Part shown: positions 37,507-47,915 of the stretch, piece by piece
Layout of the letters: every line of letters starts with the position of its first letter
Position numbering within the stretch: the first letter of the stretch is position 1
Source: Phlebotomus papatasi
Lineage: Eukaryota > Arthropoda > Insecta > Diptera > Psychodidae
Length of the DNA: 64,000 nucleotides
Direction: 5' to 3'
Assembly (NCBI RefSeq): GCF_024763615.1
Contig: NC_077222.1
Location: 38,564,001-38,628,000 of the forward strand
Notes under the pieces: model-generated
Database searches by the model: none
What the model saw: only the letters and a program-made list of their open reading frames with translations
What the model was told of the DNA's origin: nothing
Made by a program: the position numbers and the translations under genes

Positions 37507-37959
37507 TCAAATATCTCAACTAATTTGGAAAATATTCAAGAAAAACTTGTGACTCAAAGTTGATTTGACGGTATTTTCTTTTCTAAATGGCGTCTTACCT
37601 TGTCAACACAAAGAATGAGACGGAGAAGATGATTTTTTTGTGTTTCGCGCACTAAATTTCTTTATTTCGTATAGAAAACCGTGTCACTTTATTTAACTAG
37701 TTCTATTGTTCATCCCGCACACTTTTGTCACTGGTTTTTCAAAGTTTTAATGGTATTTTTTTCACAAATAACTGCACAAGAACCAATTCACCACGACTTC
37801 CAGAAAAATCCGTGAGCAATGCGCGTGCGCTAAAATGGCGTTATTTACTCATCGAACGCATCATCGACTCGTCGATTACATTAGAAATACAGAGACCGTT
37901 GTGATAAATTATTTCGATTAATATAAAAATAGACATATCGCAGAGTGAAATCTTTTTTT
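37507..37959. other. Spacer between repeat blocks
   Basis: No recognised gene, and no clear repeat beyond short A/T runs. Confidence 0.4.
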
Positions 37960-38745
37960 TTTTAATAAAATAGAACACTGGAACTTTCCATGGTGCTCCA
38001 CACAAATTCTTCTGGAATTTTCCACCTGGAAGTAGGAATTCACAACTTTGAAGTTTCTATGGGAAACCCTTCGGAGTGCGGATGGTGATTTCCGTCCATC
38101 ACCAGGGAAAATTTCACTGTTGTTTCACTCATATAACCGTGGTGAGAAACCACAGGATTACCAGTGGATATTACCATGTGTATGAGTGTATATAACCGTG
38201 GGAGAACCAAGGGTCTTCCACTGGATGTTTACACTGGAATATTCCACTGGTACTCCACATGAATTCCTTTGGGATTTTCCATCTGAAAGATGGAATTTTC
38301 CACCTGGAACTTTCTACGGGAAAACCCTTGGACTACCCATGGTGATATCCACTCATCACCCTGGAAATTTCCACTGTCATTCCACTCATATAACCATGGT
38401 GGAAAACCAGAGGATTACCAGTGGAAATTTCCGGGGGTATCACTGAAAAATTCCTTGGGAAACCCCATGGACTACCACTGGATATTGCTGCTGGAAATTT
38501 CCACTGGTATTCCGCACGGATTCCATGGGAGTCTACCCGTGGTATTTCTCAAAGGGAAAACCACTGGATTAACCCTGGTGTTTTCCACCCATATAAAGGG
38601 AAATTTCCGTCCTTATTCCATGCGGAACACCAGGGGTAAGAATCCAGGTGGAAAGCTAAGGGATCTCCAGTGGTTATTTCCATGGGCACTCATGGAAATA
38701 TCCGGTCTGTCATCCGTGGCTGGATCCATTTCTTATAGGAACGGT
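37960..38745 (+). repeat. CCACTGG/CCATGG-rich degenerate array
   Basis: Imperfect palindromic words (CTGGAAATTTCCACTGG, GGATTACCAGTGGA, CTCATATAACCATGGTGG) recur. A block at about 38085-38170 returns at about 38342-38430, a spacing near 257 bp. The plus-strand frames of 86, 152 and 72 codons overlap in different frames and are repeat translations. It is related in word use to the 113-bp array. Confidence 0.7.
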
Positions 38746-39007
38746 TAACTATTAAATAATTTGTGGCTAAATTTATACAAATTTTTCACAGATTTTTCCG
38801 CATTTTCATTCAAAGAAAACAAAAACAATATTTATTCGATTAATTGGCATGCCAACTGAAATTCAATTTTAAAAAGTCTTTTAAAACAATCACAGCGCCA
38901 CCACGCTCACTATTTGACTTGTGGCGCCATCTAACCAGCAGTCCATTTTAGAGCGCGAAAATCGAGGCTGCGCATCTATTAAAAATTAAATATATAATCA
39001 ATGGTAT

Positions 39008-39264
39008 TACACTGAGAAAAAAAGAGGCTGCGATTAACTTTTTTTTCTACGAACTTTCACACTTTTTAGGTGTAAAAATATATCAACATTTTTTAATGTT
39101 AATTTTACACTTTATTAAGTATAAAATTAACATGAAAAAGGGTAACTTTAACCCATAATATACCTAAAAAGCTTAAAATTTACACCAATTTCGAATCAAT
39201 AATGCAGGGTAAAATTAACATTTCCGGAATGTTATTTTAACTTTTTAGGATTTCTCTCAGTGTA
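39008..39264. repeat. MITE with TACACTGAGA ends, 257 bp
   Basis: TACACTGAGAAAAAA at the left and TTTCTCTCAGTGTA at the right are inverted. The interior is AT-rich, with repeated AAATTAACAT and GTTAATTTTAC words forming secondary inverted pairs. Non-coding. Confidence 0.75.
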
Positions 39265-39439
39265 CGATCATTGCGATAGTTCATCGTGATTCTTTGGTTC
39301 TTCGAAATCACTTTGTGACAGAGATAAGTACAGACAGGCCATAAGTAATGTCGCAACTCTAAATGCATAAAAACACAGTTTTTAAAAAATCTTAAAATAA
39401 GGGAAAATAGAGAGCTATGAACTATCCTGAAATTTTGGT

Positions 39440-42400
39440 TTGTGTTTAAAAAGGGGTGGCAAAGAGTTCGAGGCTTTGCGAGCTGCTCGAACTCACGAGA
39501 AAGAGCTCTGTCTTATATACCTTTTCGCAAGTTTTTCTGATGTATATAAAATTATGGTAGAATTTACTTTGTCTATAAATCAACACAGAACCATCTTGAA
39601 GTTGAAAATGTTTCAAAAAGAGGGTTTCAAAGAAATCATTAATCTTTTAAATAATTTATTTACCAAATCGGATGAAAATTAGGCTTTCGTTTTTGAATAA
39701 TTCAAGATGACGATTTTTCCGGCGATAGGTGTCTAAGGACGAAATGTTCAGCTGGACTACCTCCAAAACATATCCAAAAATGAACGAAATCGCCAGGGCC
39801 AATTTTTTCCAAAGTTAGAAAAACCTCATTTTTGACCTATTTTTGAGGATTAGGGAACGCACGAAAGGGGAGAGGGAAAAAATAAAGAGGTTGAGTTCGA
39901 TATAATGTCATTTGAGGAGGGGTCATCCAATACCGAAAGTTTATATCTCACCGTTTGAATTTCATATGGGTCAAAAGACTGAAAAAGTGCGAAAAACAGT
40001 ATTTTCAAAATAAAGCTATAACCGTTACTTTCCCGATCTATGACCGATTATGACCGATACAGTCGCGTTCATAATTACAAGAGCTTTCAAAAAAGTCCAA
40101 ATTTAACTAAATTCGTTGAAAATTAGGCCCTCCAGGGTAGTTGACTTCTGACCTTGAATAATTCAAGATTGCGAATTTTCCGGTGATAGGTGTCTAAGGA
40201 CGAAATGTTCAGCTGGACTACCTCCAAAACATATCCAAAAATGAAAGAAATCGCCAGGGCCAATTTTTTGTAAAGTCAAAAAAACATGTTTTTGGAGGGG
40301 TTAAAAGGGGTGGGGGTAATTTGGGTAAGTTAGTTAGATAGAAAATGTTGACTTGTGGGGGGGGGGGTCACTGAAGACCGGAAGTCAATATCTCTTACCG
40401 TTTGGCAGCCAGGATGGAGAGAATTTGAAAAAAAAACACGATTGTTAAAATTGATCTCTCTTGGAGTTCGAGCAGTTCAAAATTATCACGTTCAGTTGTT
40501 TACCAAAATAGGATTTTTTATACTTTTCATTTTAAAAACAGATGCCAAGTTGCAAAGAATTTACGAATCGCTAGAATACTTTTGAGGACAAATCAGTTCA
40601 ACATTGATTCCAAAATAGTCCACTAATTTCCACTAATCATCGGAAAACTATCTCGAAATTGAAAATTGATCAAAAAGGGGGAAATTTTACATTATTTTTC
40701 ACGTATGATCTTTCATATTTCAAGATGGCGATTTTTCCCATTTTTCCGCTAATACGTGTAGTAATGGACGAAATGCTCAGCTTGGTTATCTCCAAAAACT
40801 GGTCATAAAATGAATGAAATAGCCTAATTCAATTTTTAGATCAGCAAAAAAAATGTTTTGGGGGATTAAAAAAGGGGTGGGCGATAGTTATGTATGTCAA
40901 TTTGCTGGAAAACGTTGACTTTGGGGGGAAGGGGGTCACAGAAAATCTTAAGTTGATATTTCTTACCGCTTAGAGTCCAATATGGCGAAAAGTTGGAAAG
41001 ACGTGGATTGTACTGCTCTCTTTGAGTTAAAAAAAAATACAATTACTGATTTATTAATTTTCTTACTAGAACCGTTAATTTCTTTCGATATTTTCAATTT
41101 CCTCTTTTTCTGTTTTCCCTATTTTACAAAAAATGGCCCTGACGATTTCGTTTATTTTTGGATATGTTTTGGAGGTTGTCCAGCTGAACATTTCATACTT
41201 TGACACCTATCACCGGAAAGTTCGCCATCTTGAATTATTCAAGGTCAAAGGTCAACCACCCTGGAGGGCGTAATTTTCAACGGATTTGGACAAATTTTAC
41301 ATTTTTGAAATATCTTTTAATTCTAAACGCGACTGCATCGGTCAGAATCTGTGATGGATCGGGAAAGCAACGGTAATATATTTATTTTGAAAATACTGTT
41401 TTTCGCACTTTTCAGTCCTTTGAACAGTAAGAGATATCAACTTGCGGTCTTCGATGACCCCTCCTCAAATGACGTTTCCTTGAAAGTAATCTCTTTGGTT
41501 TTTCCCCCTTCCCCTTCATGCGTCCTCTGTACCCCTAAAATACGTCAAAAATAAGGTTTTTCTAACATTGCAAAAAATTGGCTCTCGCGATTTCAATGAT
41601 TTTCGGATATGTTTTGTAGTTAGTCGAGCTAAACATTTTGTCCTTAGACACTTTTCACCGGTTAATTCGCCATCTTGAATTATTCAAGGTCAGAAGCCTT
41701 ATTTTCGCCCGTTTTGTTCAATTCATTAATTAAAAGATTAATGATTTTTTGAAACCCTCTTCTTGAACAATTTTCAACTTCAAGATGGTTTTGTGGTGAT
41801 TTATAGACAAATTTAATTCGACAGTAATTTTATATGCACCAGAAAAGTTTGCGAAAGGCATATAACTCTTTCCGGACCGCAGCATCCCAGCAAAACTTCG
41901 ATCTGCAATTCTGCACTTTTGAAATTTTAACGTTTCTTGTCATTCAATCGGATACTTCGTGTGGCTTCGGGATAGTCGTGCGACTTCGTGAGCATCGCGA
42001 ATCTTTCGTGTTTTCTAACCATTTCCTTCCCCTTCGTATTTTCTATTATGGCTGATTTAATAATATTGTATTATAACATTATAATAATATTGTAAAAAAA
42101 GAGAGTATTCACGTAAAATTGTTGAATAAAAATTGAATTTTAAATAAATTGAAATGTATTGTATATAAAAAATATGTAGTTAAAATAATGTTTAGAAACA
42201 TTAGAAAGGGTAGAAGAAATGTAGAAATCATCTAAATACTCTAAAGAAATTCTGCCGATAATTTTAAAATTTTCTATAGAAATTCTGCAGAAAATTCTGC
42301 AGAATTTGCCGGGTGGGATATTCTGCAAGACAAATGCGCCATTTTTTAATCAAAAATATCTAAGCTCAGGAATTAATTGAGGTCCTACAAAAAATATCTT

Positions 42401-42600
42401 ATATTTGGATATTCTTATAGTTTGTAATCATCCAAAAGAATCGGATTTTTATCAATTCTGAATAATTTAAAAAACACTGTTTTTTCATAGAATATTCATA
42501 TGCTTTTTGGGTACTCAGAGTCCCAAAAGAGACGAAAGAGATAAGGCACAGCTCTTTCTCGGGAGTTCGAGCAGCTTGCAAAGCCTCTTTTATTTTCGCT
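39440..42600. repeat. Large foldback repeat (R1 compound), about 3.2 kb
   Basis: The left arm (about 39440-40300) and right arm (about 41130-42600, minus a later insertion) are extended inverted repeats of about 860 bp. They share, in order from the outside, GAACTCACGAGAAAGAGCT, CCATCTTGAAGTTGAAAAT, TGAATAATTCAAGAT, the GGTGTCTAAGGACGAAATGT block, TTTGAGGAGGGGTCATC, GTGCGAAAAACAGTATTTTC and CCCTCCAGGGT. The left arm holds two tandem units 440 bp apart, and a third, diverged unit lies near 40735 in the spacer. Related single copies are at 18748, 53597 and 63177. No long open frame, so autonomous mobility is not supported. Confidence 0.85.
41862..42544 (-). repeat. TIR element M16, minus copy, inside the foldback right arm
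   Basis: The element proper is 41866-42540, flanked by the 4-bp direct repeat ATAA (41862-41865 and 42541-42544). The ends are CTCTTTCCGG and the inverse of CTCTTTCGTCTC. The foldback left arm shows the same place with a single TTAT/ATAA and no insert, which is a direct empty-site comparison. Read in reverse it matches the first few hundred bases of 44724-45743. Non-coding; a shorter derivative than the plus copy. Confidence 0.88.
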
Positions 42601-42691
42601 TCCTTTTGAACCCCAAACTAACGATTTCTATTTCAAATTCAAAATTTCATAGAATTTCGCCGCACGCATGACTACATTGCTTGACAGCCAA

Positions 42692-42700
42692 TTTGGCGCC
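42692..42700 (+). promoter_or_regulatory. E2F-type site upstream of Slbp
   Basis: TTTGGCGCC fits the E2F consensus TTTSGCGC and lies about 180 nt upstream of the Slbp start codon, between the foldback element and the gene. S-phase control of Slbp makes E2F input plausible; use of this site is inference. Confidence 0.5.
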
Positions 42701-42881
42701 ATTCCTTGTTTACTCGTTGTGCCTTTTGTGTGGTCAGCAAATTGGTCAGGAATTTGTATGCCTTATCTGAATTTATACAAGAAAAAGTTCAAGTATTTTG
42801 TCTTATAGTTTTGTAAGAGAATCTAATTAAGGTTCTTGATTTGCAATATTTCACTGTTAAGTGGAGAATATTCAGGTGAAA

Positions 42882-43682
42882 ATGCAGGTGGAGGAAGTGT
42901 CCATGGAATCACTGCCCAGAGACTCCCTCTCTCCAGAAGCCAAGGAGAGATACAAGACATTGGTGGAGAAATCCTGGGTTGACATAATGGATGAGGAGGA
43001 ACAAGAAGGAAATAATGAGGAGATTATGGATAACGATAAAGATAAATCGAAGGAGGCTGAGCAGGAAAAAGTGGATTATGATCCATTCAATGTGTCAAGT
43101 TCGTCTGACGAGGAGGACGTCTTGGAAATTGACGATAATTCGAGAGATTTGTCAGGAGAGCAGAGAAGTATTGAAATTGACTTTCTGGACAGGAAGAACG
43201 AAGAGAAATTTGAGAAGTTGGTGAAGGAAGAAAAAATTAAGACACCATTCAAGAGACGCCTTTCCGGAGAATCACAGCAAGGGGAGGACGAATCCACCGA
43301 AGCGACTGGATCGAAGAGGATGAAGGAAGGTACCAAAGCACGAGTCCGATCAACCAGTAATAGTTCCGGTAGTACCAATAATTCCGGAAATGGGAAATTT
43401 AAGATGGAAATTGAGAGTGATCCGGAAGTGCTAATTAGACGTCAGAAGCAGATTGATTTTGGGAAGAATACCATTGGCTACGACAACTACATCAACCAGG
43501 TGCCAAGGGACGCCAGGAAGCTCACTGATCCCAATACCCCTAAGAAAAATATTAAGTACAGCAGAAGGGCTTGGGATGGCCTGATCAAGCAATGGAGGAT
43601 ACAGCTTCATGACTGGGATCCGGACAAAAAAGATGCAGAAAATGGGGAGAATGCTGATCCCAAGGAATCCAAGGAAGTTTAA
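42882..43682 (+). CDS. Histone RNA stem-loop binding protein (SLBP)
   Basis: Binds the 3' stem-loop of replication-dependent histone pre-mRNAs and promotes their processing. The start is ATG 42882; an in-frame TAA at 42858 closes the frame and the upstream GTG is not needed. 266 aa, one exon. The N-terminal two thirds is acidic and Ser-rich (SSSSDEED near residues 72-79), with KTPFKRRLS (120-128) combining a CDK-type TP site with a KRRL cyclin-docking-like motif. The RNA-binding domain spans about residues 180-247: LIRRQKQIDFGKNTIGYD, then NTPKK, then KYSRRAWDGLIKQWR and a WDP end. The family's TPNK motif reads TPKK here (219-222). The C-tail is short and acidic. It is convergent with its 3' neighbour, only 37 nt between stop codons. 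The promoter region holds an E2F-like site. Confidence 0.95.
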   Translation: MQVEEVSMESLPRDSLSPEAKERYKTLVEKSWVDIMDEEEQEGNNEEIMDNDKDKSKEAEQEKVDYDPFNVSSSSDEEDVLEIDDNSRDLSGEQRSIEIDFLDRKNEEKFEKLVKEEKIKTPFKRRLSGESQQGEDESTEATGSKRMKEGTKARVRSTSNSSGSTNNSGNGKFKMEIESDPEVLIRRQKQIDFGKNTIGYDNYINQVPRDARKLTDPNTPKKNIKYSRRAWDGLIKQWRIQLHDWDPDKKDAENGENADPKESKEV

Positions 43683-43719
43683 AGGGTCAATAGAATAATT
43701 TATAAATGTATTTTCTTAT

Positions 43720-44633
43720 TCATTTGTTCATCTGAAGACATTGAATTTCTTTAAGAATTTCTGAAAGTTTTTCATTTTGTCGCTTTTCCATTTCCTCAAA
43801 CTTCTCTTCGATTTTCCGGGTAAGATTTTCCTCCAGGCTCTTCAGTCGTTGATCCAGGAATGCTTGAACATCGTTTATTGGTGAAGCTGAGGGTAGATTC
43901 TGGGCAGCTGATGTACACCTTGGAACATTTTTAGCGACATTCGCTCTTGCCATGGCCATTTGAAGGAAGTTCTTGCATTTCTGGGCATTTTCTGAAATCT
44001 CAACTCCTGAACTCTTAAGCAGTTCTTCCACATTGGAAAAATCCACTCCCAGAGGGAAGGAACTTGGTTCCCGCAGACGCTCAACAGCATTGATGAAAAC
44101 CCCAAAGATGACAATTGTACTATCCTGAGGAATCAACTGCAACCAGACATTATTCTACCCTCTCCAGCAAATTCTTCCCTCCCAAAAATTTACCTTTATT
44201 GTAATGAGAGACTCTCCTTTGTCGAACTTCATGTCATACCTGTAGACATCCAATTCATTAATCTCACTGTAGACAGCCCCATTGATTGTCTCCCGGTAGA
44301 CAGAAGAGATTCCAGTGAAGATTTCTGCCCTTTTGCAATAGGAAACGGCAAAGCTCACTGACATTATGAGATTATTCATTGACCGGATATTGAGACTACA
44401 TTGATCCTCATCTCCAGCACGCTCCAGGACAATCGTACGGGCTTCATCGACAATGTCCGTTGGGAAGTCCGGGAACCTCAAAAATTAGGAGGGAACATAT
44501 CATAACCCTACTTTTTGTTTGCGAAAACGGTTTTTGCTAATTACTCTGGGGATTTGCCATCAAGGTAAACTATATTAATCACATCCTGAAGATTTCCGTC
44601 CAGGAGTTGCCAATGAGTGGTAATTTCTAGCAT
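43720..44633 (-). CDS. Probable PAAT/C10orf88-family protein
   Basis: Three coding exons on the minus strand: 44633-44545, 44476-44194 and 44136-43720. The introns are GT-AG, 68 and 57 nt, and frame is kept, giving 262 aa. The start is the ATG at 44633 (MLEITTHWQLLDGN). Residues about 30-165 look like a beta-rich domain, with SVSFAVSYCKRAEIFTG, a later SLITIK and, across the second intron, LIPQDSTIVIFGVFINAVE. The C-terminus is a charged coiled coil with an LDQRLKSLEENLTRKIEE core. This order (beta domain with an 'I...YG/FG.V.V' closing strand, helical linker, coiled coil) resembles PAAT, an ATPase-like partner of mitochondrial ABC transporters in vertebrates. I infer this from memory of the fold, so the name is tentative. 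Its 3' end overlaps the space of the Slbp 3' UTR. A TIR element begins 90 bp upstream of its start codon. Confidence 0.75.
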
Positions 44634-44719
44634 TTTATCCGGACGAAATAAAAACTACAAACTCACAATTTATAAAATAACAGACAAGTAGCAATGACTT
44701 CGCGGAATGCTGTAGCTGC

Positions 44720-45747
44720 TTAACTCTTTCGTCTCCTTTGGGACTCTGGGTACCCATGGAAAAAATAATTTTTTTAGACTATTTAGAATCGATAAAATTC
44801 CGATTCTTGTGGATGATTATAAACTATAATGATGTCCAAATCTAGGATATTTTTTGCAGGATCCCAATTAACTCCTGAGCTAAGATATTTTTGGTCAAAA
44901 ATTGTGAATTTTCGATTTTCTGCTTCCTTGCAGATATTGTGACTTTTTTGATATTTCTAGACCAGAATAAGAACAAATATTTTGGGGCCAATAAGTATGA
45001 TAACTAACAATTACAGATTACATAAATTCGAAAAATATTTTTTTCTTAAATTTTCAAAAAACTTGTTCAAACTTTATTTTATGGGTACTCTCGTCCTCAA
45101 AAATCTGGAGGTCGAATGTAAGGTTATCTCGCCAATGCCCGCCATTTGCTTTTTGACACCAACCTTGTAAGAAAATTCCAAGCGGGAGTGAAATTTTTGC
45201 CAATATGGCCGATAATTTTGACATTTGGCAGCGCGCGAGATTGCTTTCAGGGAAGTTTTTCCTATTCTTCCTGATTTTGGTGAATTCTGTTTGTCCAGGA
45301 AGTGTTTTTTTTTGGCTCTTGAGAAAGTTTAATGTGTCTACAATAACATCGTGTTGAATGAAATGTGTTTTAAAGTGTTTTTGTGTGAAATATTTTGAGG
45401 AATCTGTTGGCAAACAGGAATTTGGTGTCTTCTTGACCACTTCCTGGACATATCACAAGATACTGGTCAATAATTCTTGTTTTAGTGATCAACCTTGTAA
45501 AGGAGTCATTTGACACGCAAAAATAATTCACAAAATTCCAAAATTCATATTATTAACTTTTAGAAAATTGAAGTTTGTCTCCTTTTCGTTCGTTTGGGGA
45601 AGAAAGTACCCATGAGTTTTTCAACTTCCTAGAGGAGGAAAAAATTCTTTCTCTGTAAAAGTATCATATTTAACCACTAAGAGTTACAATAAAGTGAGTT
45701 TTACTGAAATTCGTTCGCTGGATATGTTGTGGTCCGGAAAGAGTTAA
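44720..45747 (+). repeat. TIR element M16, plus copy, about 1.0 kb
   Basis: The element proper is 44724-45743, flanked by TTAA on both sides (44720-44723 and 45744-45747). The left end is CTCTTTCGTCTCCTTTGGGA and the right end is the inverse of CTCTTTCCGGACCACAAC. The interior matches the minus copy for long stretches (CCGATTCTTGTGGATGATTA, GATATTTTTTGCAGGA). Minus-strand frame 45054-45440 has no known domain. Confidence 0.85.
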
Positions 45748-46319
45748 GGTAGTTCCTCATTTTATAAAATAATTTTTTTAAATGCCCCTTAATGTATGCA
45801 AATATTTTTCATTAAAGCTGGTTATACACTAAACAAAATTTATTGCAATATTTCTTTTCAATATCCAATATTGACTAGGATCACCTCCATATTGCAAAGA
45901 TTTATTGACATAAAAGCTTCAATATTGAAGAAAATTGTCCTGTATGTAGGCAATTATTGCAATATTTGTCTCAATATGGAGCATTTTTTTCCAATATTTT
46001 ATTTCATTATTTTGAATGGCTTCACACTAGGATAAATAATGTCAATTAACATTTTCAAAGTCACAATGAAATAAAATTTCAAGGAAATTCTAAATATCAA
46101 ATTGATTTGATATTTCTTTCAATATTTTTTAATGGTCAGGAATCTTTTTTATTAAGAACATTACAGAACTGCTGGGATTTCCTTGTTCATGAATGAAAAC
46201 ACATCCAAGATCAAAATCCAAGTCAGGACATATCTCTTCCTGGTTCCTCCAGAAAATCCAAGATTTTCGGAATTTCGATGTACATTTTGTCAAATCTTCC
46301 CAAAAACCCAGTTTTTGGT
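45748..46319. other. Non-coding, AATATT-rich stretch
   Basis: The words CAATATT and TATTGCAATATT recur at 45838-46000, giving weak internal symmetry. No gene recognised. The beginning of the 46.3-kb array can be traced back to about 46200 in diverged form. Confidence 0.4.
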
Positions 46320-46900
46320 TAGCACTTCTCACCTGCTTTCTCCAGGAAATCACAGTTCCTCTGGAATTTTGTTGTGCACTTGGTCGAATACACCCATAAT
46401 ACTTAAATTGGTCAGAAGATTTCTGTTGATTCCTCTAGGAAATCATATAGATCTCCTGGGATTTTGTTGTGCATTTTATCAAATACACCCAGAATACTCA
46501 AGTTGGTCAAAAGATTTCTCCAGTTTCTTCCAAAGAATCACAGATCTTTTGGGATTTTATTCTGTATTTTGTCAAGAACACTCAAAATACCCAAGTTGTC
46601 AGAAGATTTCTCCTGGTGGCTCCAGAAATTACAGAACTTCTGGAATTTTCTTCTGTATTTTGTAAAGTACACCCAGAATACTCAAGTTGATCAGAAGATT
46701 TCTCCTGGTTCCTCCAGGAAATCACAGATCTTCTGGGATTTTCCTATATCTTTTGTCAATTACGTCCAGAATCAGAATACTCAAGTTGGTCAGAAGATTT
46801 CTCTTGGTTCTGTAGATCCCAGGAGATCTATAATTTCCTGGAGAAACCCTGAGAAATCTCCTGACCAACATGAGTATTCCGGGCAAAAGACATGGAGCGT
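46320..46900 (+). repeat. Tandem array, unit about 91-99 bp, with inverted end
   Basis: TTGGTCAGAAGATTTCT-type starts fall at about 46408, 46503, 46596, 46687 and 46786. Each unit also carries CCTCCAGGAAATCACAGATC, CTGGGATTTT and AGTACACCCAGAATACTC. Sequence 46815-46880 holds a partial unit in the opposite orientation. Overlapping frames of 160, 153, 73 and 68 codons are repeat translations. Confidence 0.8.
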
Positions 46901-47459
46901 GTCGAAAGCTCTGGTAGAAGAGTGAGTTTTCTGATCTTAGGGTTGAACACTCCACAGATTGTGTTGCCGCGTCCGGACGGAGCTTCCCTCCGAGAATTTC
47001 CACTGAGGCTGAACGGCAATTTCCCCCACGACATGCGGATAATGGTACTCATTCTCTCTGGTTTATTCACGATTAAAATAAACTCGTTGATAATTTTCGA
47101 AGATTCCAGAATGACATGGAATCCACCGATAAAGGGGAACTTTGTTACTTAAATTTAATATTGCTGATAAATACCAATTTACTATCGGAGTCACTCTTCA
47201 TTAATGGAAAATGGAATTATAACACAGTTTGAATTTTTTTTTCCTTTAACACTGAATATTGAACATTGATCAGACAACTTTACAGAAAGTGCACTACAGA
47301 ATCATCAATCCCTGGCAAGAGACATTTTGACAAAGTTTAAGCCCAATCCAAGGACATGATGTGAGTAGAATGATGAGTTAGAGTTTGATTAACTTACTCA
47401 TAACTTAGTCGTAATTTGGTATTTCTATATCTAAATTTATTATTTGTTAGTTTAACTTA
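46901..47459. other. Unrecognised GC-richer patch and flank
   Basis: 46890-47050 is GC-richer, with frames on both strands (one minus frame contains a GRGNTICGVFNPKIRKLTLL-type segment). I recognise no domain and see no splice sites that extend it. It could be a retroelement fragment or an old pseudogene. Confidence 0.3.
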
Positions 47460-47915
47460 GGGCCTCGAGTGGGTCAGTGGATAGAGTAGTAGCTCTATGA
47501 CTGCGAGGTCTGGGGTTCAAAGCTGAGCGGCAGCAGAAAAAGATTTCTCATGCCATATCGGCTTTGAATTCGTCCAGTGAATGAATGAATAGTAATGTCA
47601 ATGGTGCATATTGACAAAAAAGTGAACCGCCTAAACAATAGAGGCTGGTACGAGAACGAGTTTCGATGTGAAAGTGGTACTTCAATCGTTACAAATATTC
47701 GCTGTCACTGATCCCAAACACACACCGTGAAGGGATGCTGTGATATAGTAACGGCACTGATTGTCCACACAGAGCTGCGATATAGAGCGGCTACCCGTAT
47801 CGGGGGATAAGATAGTATAGGAGTGGGGAAGCATAAGGGGCCCAATTGGTGGCCTGGATGCATCGGAATATCCGAAATGGAGAACTGACCCCTGGCAAAA
47901 TCTTATCTTATCTTA
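47460..47915 (+). mobile_element. tRNA-derived SINE (family A), uninterrupted copy
   Basis: Head with TGGGTCAGTGGATAGAGTAG (A-box-like) and GGGGTTCAAAGC (B-box-like). The body contains GTCCAGTGAATGAATG, GTGAACCGCCTAAACAA and GGTGGCCTGGATGCATCGG. The tail is CTTATCTTATCTTAG, a pentamer-repeat tail. It matches the interrupted copy at 14072-14935. Confidence 0.75.

Noticed and set aside
33729..38745. A CRISPR-like array
   Set aside because: Repeats are contiguous tandem units without unique spacers of constant size, and the DNA is eukaryotic.
38186..38748. Overlapping plus frames of 86, 152 and 72 codons
   Set aside because: Palindromic CCACTGG array translated in several frames; no initiation, splice or domain evidence.
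42861..42881. GTG at 42861 as the Slbp start
   Set aside because: An ATG in the same frame follows at 42882 and the family does not need the seven extra residues. Non-ATG initiation is not justified.
46183..46925. Overlapping frames of 160, 153 and 73 codons
   Set aside because: They lie in the tandem array of 91-99 bp units in different frames.
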